Source: Phytopythium helicoides
Lineage: Eukaryota > Oomycota > Peronosporomycetes > Pythiales > Pythiaceae
Length of the DNA stretch: 64,000 nt
Assembly (NCBI GenBank): GCA_024867545.1
Contig: JANFNE010000035.1
Coordinates: 62,001 to 126,000, forward strand
Direction: 5' to 3'
In this document: positions 22,328 to 35,300 of the stretch, piece after piece
Layout of the letters: every line of letters starts with the position of its first letter
How positions within the stretch are numbered: the first letter of the stretch is position 1
The notes under the pieces: model-generated
Database searches by the model: none
The model's input: the letters and a program-made list of their open reading frames with translations, nothing else
What the model was told of the DNA's origin: nothing
Position numbers and translations under genes: made by a program

Positions 22328-23087
22328 TGGCGATGGCCACGGCCCACGCACGTGAGCGAGGTCGTTGGTGGCCGAGCTCTCGCGCGCGGGTCGACAGTAC
22401 GAGACCTCTTCAAGCGACGCCAAGCCAAGAGAAGGCGAATCGAGACGGCGACGGCGATGGCCACGGCCCACGCACGTGAGCGAGGTCGTTGGTGGCCGAG
22501 CTCTCGCGCGCGGGTCGACAGTACGAGACCTCTTCAAGCGACGCCAAGCCAAGAGAAGCCGAATCGAGACGGCGACGGCGATGGCCACGGCCCACGCACG
22601 TGAGCGAGGTCGTTGGTGGCCGAGCTCTCGCGCGCGGGTCGACAGTACGAGACCTCTTCAAGCGACGCCAAGCCAAGAGAAGCCGAATCGAGACGGCGAC
22701 GGCGATGGCCACGGCCCACGCACGTGAGCGAGGTTGTTGGTGGCCGAGCTCTCGCGCGCGGGTCGACAGTACGAGACCTCTTCAAGCGACGCCAAGCCAA
22801 GAGAAGGCGAATCGAGACGGCGACGGCGATGGCCACGGCCCACGCACGTGAGCGAGGTCGTTGGTGGCCGAGCTCTCGCGCGCGGGTCGACAGTACGAGA
22901 CCTCCTCGAGCGACGCGAAGCCAAAGCAAGGCGAATCCAGACGGCGACGGCGACGGCGACGGTGACGGCGATGGCGATGGCCACGGCCCACGCACGTGAG
23001 CGAGGTCGTTGGTGGCCGAGCTCTCGCGCGCGGGTCGACAGTACGAGACCTCCTCAAGCGACGCCAAGCCAAGAGAAGGCGAATCCA

Positions 23088-23119
<32 letters not shown>

Positions 23120-23159
23120 TGGCCACGGCGATGGCCACGGCCCACGCACGTGAGCGAGG
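21941..23159. repeat. Satellite array 2: 9 copies of the 124-bp unit, irregular
   Basis: Unit spacing is 104, 124, 148, 124, 124, 124, 124 and 148 bp. The first unit has an internal deletion; the 148-bp units carry four extra GGCGAC-type hexamers and a GCGAAGCCAAAGCAAGG variant not seen in array 1. Confidence 0.95.
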
Positions 23160-24457
23160 TGAAGTGGTAGCTGCTGATTGATCCTACCAGTCGATCCGAC
23201 CAAGTCGAAGCTACCTCTCGTCCCGACCAAGTCCAAGCTGCCGACCGATCCAACCAAGTCGAAGCTGCTGGTCGTTCTGATCAAGCGCAAGCCGCCGATC
23301 AATCCAACCATGTCGAAGCTGCCGGTCGATCGGATGAAGTCGAAGCGGCCAGACGAGCCCAAAGGACACCCCTCCAAGTCCAATCCTGCTGACAAACTCG
23401 CTCGTCACCGCTCTTGGCAGAACAGCGACGGTCGCGCCAACTCAACACAGCAGTTTTCACGAGAGACGCACAAGTCACACATGCCACGCTATGCCAACGC
23501 CACGACGGAAGACGGAGAATGGAAGACTGAGGACGGAAATGGTGCTCCCGAGAACGCTGCATACCCGACGTGGTGTGGAGGACACGGTATACACCGTATG
23601 TTGCGAGTTGCGAGTTGCGAGCTCGGAGGCGTCAACTGCAGTGGAGCAGCTCACTACAGTAGAGGTGGAATTGTGTTTTGTTGTGACTGGACTCGGTCAG
23701 TACACACCCGCCCACAGCATGAAGTCGGCGTGGTGACGTGCGCCAAGCAGCCCCGAACGTGATGCTTTCATCAAACTACTGCATCCTGACACGCGAAGAT
23801 TTCCATCGATTCGTGTAGTGGTCGTCCCTCTACCGCGATGGAGTACGCGACCTGGTGCACGAGACTGATCCAAGCAAGAACAGCTCCCCCTTTCACGGTC
23901 AACAAACAGAGTGCCGAAGGAGAGCTCGGACGGAGTCGAGCTCGAGACCCACCCCACGCTTTACCCACCCACGTGGATGCAGTCCAGAGTGTGCAGGTGC
24001 GTGGGGTTGCGTTGCGGCGATGGATTGGCGGGTAGCTGGACTCCACATAACGGATTCGGATGGATTGGTGGATCGGTGGATCGGTGGATCGGTGGATCGG
24101 TGGCTTGACCAAAATGCTTCAACTTGTCAACTTGGATGGACGTATAGTGTACGCCTCCGATGTCGTGGTGTTGGATACAGTATGGCGAAAAAGATACAAG
24201 GACACACAGCCGGATACCATCCGTATCCAACCGTGCACTATACACCTCCTTCTTCCCACTTTTCAAAAACGCCGGCCACGACGCAGGAGATGGTCGCCGA
24301 CCGTCAGCGACTCGAGGCGCGGGCATGGGCGTGATGGAGAGGCGCAGGGTGTAAAGCGAGAGTGTTGGCGGGTGAGGAAGTGTCGGCTGGCAGACCTCTG
24401 AGGCGCAGGAGCAGGCTGCGGAGCTCACACTCGCTGCGGTGGCCCACGCGCTGGCTC
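23160..24457. repeat. Satellite-domain element A, copy 3 (1298 bp)
   Basis: Identical length to the other copies. It carries CAGTCGATCC at its start (as in copy 5) but GGTGGATC at the 9-bp tract (as in copies 1 and 2). Confidence 0.93.
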
Positions 24458-24713
24458 GACCTCGACCTCGACCTCGACCTCGACCTCCAGCTCAAGCTCA
24501 AGCTCAAGCTCAAGCTACAAGCTCTAGCTCGAGCCGAGACGGAGCGTCCGCGCTTCCGCTGCTCGTCGCCTCTCTTGGCGGCACAGCGGTGGTCGCGCCG
24601 GACCGCGCTGCGTTGTCGCTCTCGCCGTTGCTGTTGCTTGGTGTTGTTGTTGTTTCTGGTGATGGGGTCCGTCGTGGCTTGAAGAGGAGGTTGGAGGTCG
24701 TGTCGTATCTGGC
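24458..24713. repeat. (GACCTC)5(CAGCTC)(AAGCTC)3 tract plus module B
   Basis: Short hexamer tract (24458-24511) followed by one module B and no module C, running into array 3. Confidence 0.92.
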
Positions 24714-27700
24714 GGCGACGGCGACGGCGATGGCCACGGCCCACGCACGTGAGCGAGGTCCTTGGTGGCCGAGCTCTCGCGCGCGGGTCGACAGTACGAG
24801 ACCTCCTCAAGCGACGCCAAGCCAAGAGAAGGCGAATCGAGACGGCGACGGCGATGGCCACGGCCCACGCACGTGAGCGAGGTCCTTGGTGGCCGAGCTC
24901 TCGCGCGCGGGTCGACAGTACGAGACCTCTTCAAGCGACGCCAAGCCAAGGCAAGGCGAATCCAGTCGGCGACGGCGACGGCGATGGCCACGGCCCACGC
25001 ACGTGAGCGAGGTCGTTGGTGGCCGAGCTCTCGCGCGCGGGTCGACAGTACGAGACCTCCTCGAGCGACGCCAAGCCAAGAGAAGCCGAATCGAGACGGC
25101 GACGGCGATGGCCACGGCCCACGCACGTGAGCGAGGTCGTTGGTGGCCGAGCTCTCGCGCGCGGGTCGACAGTACGAGACCTCTTCAAGCGACGCCAAGC
25201 CAAGAGAAGCCGAATCGAGACGGCGACGGCGATGGCCACGGCCCACGCACGTGAGCGAGGTCGTTGGTGGCCGAGCTCTCGCGCGCGGGTCGACAGTACG
25301 AGACCTCTTCAAGCGACGCCAAGCCAAGAGAAGCCGAATCGAGACGGCGACGGCGATGGCCACGGCCCACGCACGTGAGCGAGGTCGTTGGTGGCCGAGC
25401 TCTCGCGCGCGGGTCGACAGTACGAGACCTCTTCAAGCGACGCCAAGCCAAGAGAAGGCGAATCGAGACGGCGACGGCGATGGCCACGGCCCACGCACGT
25501 GAGCGAGGTCGTTGGTGGCCGAGCTCTCGCGCGCGGGTCGACAGTACGAGACCTCCTCAAGCGACGCCAAGCCAAGAGAAGGCGAATCGAGACGGCGACG
25601 GCGACGGCGATGGCCACGGCCCACGCACGTGAGCGAGGTCGTTGGTGGCCGAGCTCTCGCGCGCGGGTCGACAGTACGAGACCTCCTCGAGCGACGCCAA
25701 GCCAAGAGAAGCCGAATCGAGACGGCGACGGCGATGGCCACGGCCCACGCACGTGAGCGAGGTCGTTGGTGGCCGAGCTCTCGCGCGCGGGTCGACAGTA
25801 CGAGACCTCTTCAAGCGACGCCAAGCCAAGAGAAGCCGAATCGAGACGGCGACGGCGATGGCCACGGCCCACGCACGTGAGCGAGGTCGTTGGTGGCCGA
25901 GCTCTCGCGCGCGGGTCGACAGTACGAGACCTCCTCGAGCGACGCCAAGCCAAGAGAAGCCGAATCGAGACGGCGACGGCGATGGCCACGGCCCACGCAC
26001 GTGAGCGAGGTCGTTGGTGGCCGAGCTCTCGCGCGCGGGTCGACAGTACGAGACCTCCTCAAGCGACGCCAAGCCAAGAGAAGGCGAATCGAGACGGCGA
26101 CGGCGATGGCCACGGCCCACGCACGTGAGCGAGGTCGTTGGTGGCCGAGCTCTCGCGCGCGGGTCGACAGTACGAGACCTCTTCAAGCGACGCCAAGCCA
26201 AGGCAAGGCGAATCCAGTCGGCGACGGCGACGGCGATGGCCACGGCCCACGCACGTGAGCGAGGTCGTTGGTGGCCGAGCTCTCGCGCGCGGGTCGACAG
26301 TACGAGACCTCCTCGAGCGACGCCAAGCCAAGAGAAGCCGAATCGAGACGGCGACGGCGATGGCCACGGCCCACGCACGTGAGCGAGGTCGTTGGTGGCC
26401 GAGCTCTCGCGCGCGGGTCGACAGTACGAGACCTCTTCAAGCGACGCCAAGCCAAGAGAAGCCGAATCGAGACGGCGACGGCGATGGCCACGGCCCACGC
26501 ACGTGAGCGAGGTCGTTGGTGGCCGAGCTCTCGCGCGCGGGTCGACAGTACGAGACCTCCTCGAGCGACGCCAAGCCAAGAGAAGGCGAATCGAGACGGC
26601 GACGGCGATGGCCACGGCCCACGCACGTGAGCGAGGTCGTTGGTGGCCGAGCTCTCGCGCGCGGGTCGACAGTACGAGACCTCTTCAAGCGACGCCAAGC
26701 CAAGAGAAGGCGAATCGAGACGGCGACGGCGATGGCCACGGCCCACGCACGTGAGCGAGGTCGTTGGTGGCCGAGCTCTCGCGCGCGGGTCGACAGTACG
26801 AGACCTCTTCAAGCGACGCCAAGCCAAGAGAAGGCGAATCGAGACGGCGACGGCGATGGCCACGGCCCACGCACGTGAGCGAGGTCGTTGGTGGCCGAGC
26901 TCTCGCGCGCGGGTCGACAGTACGAGACCTCTTCAAGCGACGCCAAGCCAAGAGAAGGCGAATCGAGACGGCGACGGCGATGGCCACGGCCCACGCACGT
27001 GAGCGAGGTCGTTGGTGGCCGAGCTCTCGCGCGCGGGTCGACAGTACGAGACCTCTTCAAGCGACGCCAAGCCAAGGCAAGGCGAATCCAGTCGGCGACG
27101 GCGACGGCGATGGCCACGGCCCACGCACGTGAGCGAGGTCGTTGGTGGCCGAGCTCTCGCGCGCGGGTCGACAGTACGAGACCTCCTCGAGCGACGCCAA
27201 GCCAAGGCAAGGCGAATCCAGTCGGCGACGGCGACGGCGATGGCCACGGCCCACGCACGTGAGCGAGGTCGTTGGTGGCCGAGCTCTCGCGCGCGGGTCG
27301 ACAGTACGAGACCTCCTCGAGCGACGCCAAGCCAAGGCAAGGCGAATCCAGTCGGCGACGGCGACGGCGATGGCCACGGCCCACGCACGTGAGCGAGGTC
27401 GTTGGTGGCCGAGCTCTCGCGCGCGGGTCGACAGTACGAGACCTCTTCAAGCGACGCCAAGCCAAGAGAAGCCGAATCGAGACGGCGACGGCGATGGCCA
27501 CGGCCCACGCACGTGAGCGAGGTCGTTGGTGGCCGAGCTCTCGCGCGCGGGTCGACAGTACGAGACCTCTTCAAGCGACGCCAAGCCAAGAGAAGGCGAA
27601 TCGAGACGGCGACGGCGATGGCCACGGCCCACGCACGTGAGCGAGGTCGTTGGTGGCCGAGCTCTCGCGCGCGGGTCGACAGTACGAGACCTCTTCAAGC

Positions 27701-30652
27701 GACGCCAAGCCAAGAGAAGGCGAATCGAGACGGCGACGGCGATGGCCACGGCCCACGCACGTGAGCGAGGTCGTTGGTGGCCGAGCTCTCGCGCGCGGGT
27801 CGACAGTACGAGACCTCTTCAAGCGACGCCAAGCCAAGAGAAGGCGAATCGAGACGGCGACGGCGATGGCCACGGCCCACGCACGTGAGCGAGGTCGTTG
27901 GTGGCCGAGCTCTCGCGCGCGGGTCGACAGTACGAGACCTCTTCAAGCGACGCCAAGCCAAGAGAAGGCGAATCGAGACGGCGACGGCGATGGCCACGGC
28001 CCACGCACGTGAGCGAGGTCGTTGGTGGCCGAGCTCTCGCGCGCGGGTCGACAGTACGAGACCTCTTCAAGCGACGCCAAGCCAAGGCAAGGCGAATCCA
28101 GTCGGCGACGGCGACGGCGATGGCCACGGCCCACGCACGTGAGCGAGGTCGTTGGTGGCCGAGCTCTCGCGCGCGGGTCGACAGTACGAGACCTCCTCGA
28201 GCGACGCCAAGCCAAGGCAAGGCGAATCCAGTCGGCGACGGCGACGGCGATGGCCACGGCCCACGCACGTGAGCGAGGTCGTTGGTGGCCGAGCTCTCGC
28301 GCGCGGGTCGACAGTACGAGACCTCTTCAAGCGACGCCAAGCCAAGAGAAGCCGAATCGAGACGGCGACGGCGATGGCCACGGCCCACGCACGTGAGCGA
28401 GGTCGTTGGTGGCCGAGCTCTCGCGCGCGGGTCGACAGTACGAGACCTCTTCAAGCGACGCCAAGCCAAGAGAAGGCGAATCGAGACGGCGACGGCGATG
28501 GCCACGGCCCACGCACGTGAGCGAGGTCGTTGGTGGCCGAGCTCTCGCGCGCGGGTCGACAGTACGAGACCTCCTCGAGCGACGCCAAGCCAAGGCAAGG
28601 CGAATCCAGTCGGCGACGGCGATGGCCACGGCCCACGCACGTGAGCGAGGTCGTTGGTGGCCGAGCTCTCGCGCGCGGGTCGACAGTACGAGACCTCTTC
28701 AAGCGACGCCAAGCCAAGAGAAGGCGAATCGAGACGGCGACGGCGATGGCCACGGCCCACGCACGTGAGCGAGGTCGTTGGTGGCCGAGCTCTCGCGCGC
28801 GGGTCGACAGTACGAGACCTCTTCAAGCGACGCCAAGCCAAGAGAAGGCGAATCGAGACGGCGACGGCGATGGCCACGGCCCACGCACGTGAGCGAGGTC
28901 GTTGGTGGCCGAGCTCTCGCGCGCGGGTCGACAGTACGAGACCTCTTCAAGCGACGCCAAGCCAAGAGAAGGCGAATCGAGACGGCGACGGCGATGGCCA
29001 CGGCCCACGCACGTGAGCGAGGTCGTTGGTGGCCGAGCTCTCGCGCGCGGGTCGACAGTACGAGACCTCTTCAAGCGACGCCAAGCCAAGAGAAGGCGAA
29101 TCGAGACGGCGACGGCGATGGCCACGGCCCACGCACGTGAGCGAGGTCGTTGGTGGCCGAGCTCTCGCGCGCGGGTCGACAGTACGAGACCTCTTCAAGC
29201 GACGCCAAGCCAAGAGAAGGCGAATCGAGACGGCGACGGCGATGGCCACGGCCCACGCACGTGAGCGAGGTCGTTGGTGGCCGAGCTCTCGCGCGCGGGT
29301 CGACAGTACGAGACCTCCTCAAGCGACGCCAAGCCAAGAGAAGGCGAATCGAGACGGCGACGGCGATGGCCACGGCCCACGCACGTGAGCGAGGTCGTTG
29401 GTGGCCGAGCTCTCGCGCGCGGGTCGACAGTACGAGACCTCTTCAAGCGACGCCAAGCCAAGAGAAGGCGAATCCAGTCGGCGACGGCGACGGCGATGGC
29501 CACGGCCCACGCACGTGAGCGAGGTCGTTGGTGGCCGAGCTCTCGCGCGCGGGTCGACAGTACGAGACCTCCTCAAGCGACGCCAAGCCAAGAGAAGCCG
29601 AATCGAGACGGCGACGGCGATGGCCATGGCCCACGCACGTGAGCGAGGTCGTTGGTGGCCGAGCTCTCGCGCGCGGGTCGACAGTACGAGACCTCTTCAA
29701 GCGACGCCAAGCCAAGAGAAGGCGAATCGAGACGGCGACGGCGATGGCCACGGCCCACGCACGTGAGCGAGGTCGTTGGTGGCCGAGCTCTCGCGCGCGG
29801 GTCGACAGTACGAGACCTCCTCAAGCGACGCCAAGCCAAGAGAAGGCGAATCGAGACGGCGACGGCGATGGCCACGGCCCACGCACGTGAGCGAGGTCGT
29901 TGGTGGCCGAGCTCTCGCGCGCGGGTCGACAGTACGAGACCTCCTCAAGCGACGCCAAGCCAAGAGAAGGCGAATCGAGACGGCGACGGCGATGGCCACG
30001 GCCCACGCACGTGAGCGAGGTCGTTGGTGGCCGAGCTCTCGCGCGCGGGTCGACAGTACGAGACCTCTTCAAGCGACGCCAAGCCAAGAGAAGGCGAATC
30101 GAGACGGCGACGGCGATGGCCACGGCCCACGCACGTGAGCGAGGTCGTTGGTGGCCGAGCTCTCGCGCGCGGGTCGACAGTACGAGACCTCTTCAAGCGA
30201 CGCCAAGCCAAGAGAAGGCGAATCGAGACGGCGACGGCGATGGCCACGGCCCACGCACGTGAGCGAGGTCGTTGGTGGCCGAGCTCTCGCGCGCGGGTCG
30301 ACAGTACGAGACCTCTTCAAGCGACGCCAAGCCAAGAGAAGGCGAATCGAGACGGCGACGGCGATGGCCACGGCCCACGCACGTGAGCGAGGTCGTTGGT
30401 GGCCGAGCTCTCGCGCGCGGGTCGACAGTACGAGACCTCTTCAAGCGACGCCAAGCCAAGAGAAGGCGAATCGAGACGGCGACGGCGATGGCCACGGCCC
30501 ACGCACGTGAGCGAGGTCGTTGGTGGCCGAGCTCTCGCGCGCGGGTCGACAGTACGAGACCTCCTCAAGCGACGCGAAGCCAAGGCAAGGCGAATCCAGA
30601 CGGCGACGGTGACGGCGACGGCGATGGCCACGGCCCACGCACGTGAGCGAGG
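24714..30652. repeat. Satellite array 3: 47 copies of the 124/130-bp unit
   Basis: Spacing between landmarks is either 124 or 130 bp. The 130-bp units have one extra GGCGAC hexamer, usually with an AATCCAGTCGG variant, and occur singly or in runs (for example three in a row near 27100-27400). Units with CTCTTGAAG, frequent in array 1, are absent here. Confidence 0.97.
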
Positions 30653-31950
30653 TGAAGTGGTAGCTGCTGATTGATCCTACCAGTTGATCCGACCAAGTCG
30701 AAGCTACCTCTCGTCCCGACCAAGTCCAAGCTGCCGACCGATCCAACCAAGTCGAAGCTGCTGGTCGTTCTGATCAAGCGCAAGCCGCCGATCAATCCAA
30801 CCATGTCGAAGCTGCCGGTCGATCGGATGAAGTCGAAGCGGCCAGACGAGCCCAAAGGACACCCCTCCAAGTCCAATCCTGCTGACAAACTCGCTCGTCA
30901 CCGCTCTTGGCAGAACAGCGACGGTCGCGCCAACTCAACACAGCAGTTTTCACGAGAGACGCACAAGTCACACATGCCACGCTATGCCAACGCCACGACG
31001 GAAGACGGAGAATGGAAGACTGAGGACGGAAATGGTGCTCCCGAGAACGCTGCATACCCGACGTGGTGTGGAGGACACGGTATACACCGTATGTTGCGAG
31101 TTGCGAGTTGCGAGCTCGGAGGCGTCAACTGCAGTGGAGCAGCTCACTACAGTAGAGGTGGAATTGTGTTTTGTTGTGACTGGACTCGGTCAGTACACAC
31201 CCGCCCACAGCATGAAGTCGGCGTGGTGACGTGCGCCAAGCAGCCCCGAACGTGATGCTTTCATCAAACTACTGCATCCTGACACGCGAAGATTTCCATC
31301 GATTCGTGTAGTGGTCGTCCCTCTACCGCGATGGAGTACGCGACCTGGTGCACGAGACTGATCCAAGCAAGAACAGCTCCCCCTTTCACGGTCAACAAAC
31401 AGAGTGCCGAAGGAGAGCTCGGACGGAGTCGAGCTCGAGACCCACCCCACGCTTTACCCACCCACGTGGATGCAGTCCAGAGTGTGCAGGTGCGTGGGGT
31501 TGCGTTGCGGCGATGGATTGGCGGGTAGCTGGACTCCACATAACGGATTCGGATGGATTGGCGGATCGGTGGATCGGTGGATCGGTGGATCGGTGGCTTG
31601 ACCAAAATGCTTCAACTTGTCAACTTGGATGGACGTATAGTGTACGCCTCCGATGTCGTGGTGTTGGATACAGTATGGCGAAAAAGATACAAGGACACAC
31701 AGCCGGATACCATCCGTATCCAACCGTGCACTATACACCTCCTTCTTCCCACTTTTCAAAAACGTCGGCCACGACGCAGGAGATGGTCGCCGACCGTCAG
31801 CGACTCGAGGCGCGGGCATGGGCGTGATGGAGAGGCGCAGGGTGTAAAGCGAGAGTGTTGGCGGGTGAGGAAGTGTCGGCTGGCAGACCTCTGAGGCGCA
31901 GGAGCAGGCTGCGGAGCTCACACTCGCTGCGGTGGCCCACGCGCTGGCTC
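30653..31950. repeat. Satellite-domain element A, copy 4 (1298 bp)
   Basis: Full length. It carries GGCGGATC at the 9-bp tract (shared only with copy 5) but ACGTCGG near 31765 (shared only with copy 1). Confidence 0.93.
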
Positions 31951-31978
31951 GACCTCGACCTCGACCTCGACCTCGACC
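31951..31978. repeat. Left remnant of a (GACCTC)n tract, with copia target-site duplication
   Basis: Four GACCTC hexamers and GACC, split by the retrotransposon. The last five bases, CGACC (31974-31978), are repeated as CGACC at 36506-36510, the 5-bp target-site duplication. Confidence 0.93.
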
Positions 31979-32355
31979 TGTTGAAGTGCGCCGCTCATGC
32001 ATCAACTGGTTAGGCGTTGGCGCGTGCTCACAGCGAGTCGGTTGCTGCGGCACGCGTGCCTGGCGTGGTGCCTACAACCTGATTGGGCGGATGGCACGCT
32101 CCTGAAATATGATTGGGCGGATCCGCCCACGGTACTTGTGATGCTTGATCCTGATTGGCTAATTTGGTGAAGTGCAACTAGGTCAAGTTGGTGAAGTTTG
32201 GGCCGAATGGGCTCACAACGGATCTATGCGCAATGCAAATATTGCGACTCGGATAGTTTGTCTTAGTGTTCTAGCATCAGGAGATCAAGGGCTATCAGTC
32301 GTATAAAACCAAATTCAATCTACATTTCACTTCGGGTTTCACCACCTAGCCAACA
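31979..32355 (+). repeat. 5' LTR of the copia element
   Basis: 377 bp, TGTTG...CAACA. It includes two GATTGGGCGGAT repeats and a TATA-like GTATAAAACC about 50 bp before its end. Confidence 0.96.
32301..32310 (+). promoter_or_regulatory. TATA-like box in the 5' LTR
   Basis: GTATAAAACC lies about 50 bp upstream of the end of the LTR, a sensible place for the U3 core promoter. The same motif is at 36451-36460 in the 3' LTR. Function is inferred from position and motif only. Confidence 0.5.
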
Positions 32356-32367
32356 GGTTATGAGCCC
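32356..32367 (+). other. Primer-binding site, complementary to the initiator tRNA-Met anticodon region
   Basis: GGTTATGAGCCC directly abuts the 5' LTR. Its reverse complement GGGCTCATAACC matches the conserved anticodon stem-loop of initiator tRNA-Met rather than the tRNA 3' end (no TGG is present at the junction). Drosophila copia and yeast Ty5 use such half-tRNA primers. The ATG of the polyprotein (32360) lies within this site. Confidence 0.65.
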
Positions 32368-35300
32368 AAACCCCTACCCAGCGACACCAAGACCGACGAC
32401 CATGAAGCAACCCGGAGACCTCCTTGGAAGTGACAACTACTTCCACTGGGAGTTCAACATGCGGATGACGCTCGCCCGCAAGGGCCTCATCGCGCATGTT
32501 GAGGTGGTGAAGCCGGAACAAGAGATGACCGACGAGTGGCGCACGGCGGATTTGAAGGCCTTCGCCATCATCGCCCAGGGCATCACGCTGGAGCACCAGA
32601 CCAAGATTCGTGGGACGGTGACTGCCAAGCAAGCTTGGGACACGCTGCGCGAATTTTATAATCGCTCGACACTGCACAACCGCGTGGCGCTTACACGCCG
32701 CCTTCACGAGTTCAAGATGGAGGATGGCGCCAGCATGGCGGCTCATCTGGACCGCTTTGATGAGCTGGTCGTGAGCCTCCAGGCTGTCGGCGAGGCTGTC
32801 GACGATGGACGCCAGCTCGTGGTGCTACTTGGTAGTCTGCCAAGCGAGTATGACCTCCTCGTATCGATCATTGAGAACACCAAGGGTGTCTCACTGATCG
32901 AGGTCAAGGAGAAGCTGCTGAAGGAGCACGAGAAGCTCCAGAAGCATGAGGTGACGGAGCGTGCCTTTAAGGCACGGGTCCAGACTCATGGCAGCAAGCG
33001 TATCAACGGCAGTGGTCGTCGCGGCAGGGGCACGCACAGCAACAATGGCGGCTTCAAGGGCAAGTGCTTTGGGTGTGGCCAGTCGGGTCACATGAAGCGG
33101 GACTGCCCGAACGCAACGACTAGCGGCCGAGATGAAGTCGTGTTTTCGGCTGGTGCGTCGACCTTTGGCAGTGGTTGGCTGATCGACAGTGGTGCGTCAT
33201 CGCACATGACGCCGAACAGGACGGACCTGTTCGAGTACCAGGCGCTCTCGAAACCAGTCGACGTGACCATTGCGGACGGCAAGAAGCTCCAGGTGGTGGG
33301 TCGCGGATCCGCGCGCATGGTGAGCGCGACCGGCCTGACTATCAGGATGGTGGACGTGCTCCACATCCCTGATCTGGACCGTCGACTATTGTCAATTGGC
33401 AAATTGACTGAGCGCGGTCTTAGTGCTGAGTTCGGCACGGACTACTGCAAGATCTGGCATGGGATGGACCTGGTTGCAATGGCAAAGCGGCACGGCAACA
33501 CGTATACTATGGATACGGAGCCGGAGCAAGCGCGCTTCGTAGACTACTCTGCCTACAATGGCGAGTGGGAGTTGTGGCATGCTCGGATGGGGCATCCGAG
33601 TCATGACAACTACGCGCGGACACAGAAGACGACGGATGGTATGCCTTCAATCGCTCAGGACAGCGATACCCTATGCGGCGGGTGTATGAAAGGCAAGCAA
33701 ACGGTCGCAAGATTCCCAGCTCAATCGCAGACAAAGACGTCGCGTGTGCTGGAGCTGGTTCACACGGACTTGATGGGTCCCATGAAGACCAAGTCAGCGG
33801 GTGGAGCTAAGTACGTGCTCACCTTCGTCGATGACTACTCGCGTCATGTTGTGGTATACTTCTTGAAGAAGAAGAGCGAGGTGGCGACCAAGTTTCGTGA
33901 GTTTAAGGCTCTTTACGAGAACCAGTGGGAAGAACGCATCAAGGTCATCCGTTCGGACAATGGCACTGAGTTTGTCAACAAGACCTTCGACGGTATATGT
34001 CAAGCAAGTGGAATTGTCCACCAGCGCACGGTTCCGTACAGTCCACAGCAAAATGGCGTGGCTGAACGGATGAACCGGACGCTCATGGAGAAGGCGCGCA
34101 GCATGATCCACTACAAGAGTGTGGCGCTCCGATGGTGGGCTGAGGCGGTGAGTACCGCAGGGTATTTGGTGAATCGGACTACGAACAGCGCACACCCAGA
34201 CGTCACGCCATATGAGTTGTGCTTCAAGGTGAAGCCGCGGCTGGACCACTTGCGCGTGTTCGGGTCGTATGGGTACGCCCATGTTGACGACGCAAAGCGT
34301 ACCAAGCTGGATGCCAAGAGCTACATGTGCATGCTGCTTGGTTATGCCGATGGGACCAAGGGATACAAGGTGCTGGACTTTGACGCTGGTGTTGTCAAGG
34401 TGTCAAGATCAGTAGCGCTCGATGAGCGCGAAGTCAATGGGATCTATGATGCTGCGGTGACTCCAGTCAGTGGGCCAATCACCCAAATTCTGGTAGAAAA
34501 GGACGATGTGGAGCGCTCCGCCCCGCAACCTGTCGTGGAAGACGAGCAAATGGTGGGCGAAACGCCGGTGGAAGAGGACGTTCCAATGGAGGAGACACCG
34601 CAGGCGACGCCTCACCTCCCACCTACCCCAATGTCAAGTGACGTGGTGGTGTTCCACCCACCTGTGCAGCGCTCCGGACGAGCCCGGGAGGAACAGCGTA
34701 TCTTGCCGCCACTGGAGAATACGTCGCATCAGCAGCTGCTTTTGGATAGCATTGACGACGGGGACATGGACGGCAGCATTGTTCCACGTCCTAAGCGCCC
34801 TCGCATGGACGATGATGAGTACGCACTGGCAGCAATAGTGGATGCGGCAGCAACGAGTGTGTCGGCAGACGTGCCGTCCTCGTACGAACAAGCTATGACA
34901 AGTGGCGAGAAGGACCAATGGAAGGTGGCGACGCACAATGAGCTCGCCGCGCACGATGCTAATGGGAACATGGTTCTAAAGCTGAACAAGGCGCTCTATG
35001 GATTGAAGCAGGCGTCCTCCGCATGGAACAAGACGATCCATCGCGTGTTCATGAAGAATGGTTTCGTCAGCTGTGGCGCAGATAAATGCATTTACGTCAA
35101 GCGGGTGGGTGCCGAATACGTCTACGTGTGCTTGTATGTGGACGACATGATTGGCGCAGCCAAGCTTCGAGCCGACATCCAAGCAGTGAAGGCAGAATTG
35201 AAGCGTGAATTCAAGATGAAGGAGCTTGGGGTCGCCAAGTTCATGCTCGGCATGGAGATCGACTACGATCGAAAGCGCCGAGTACTCTGCCTCCGACAGA

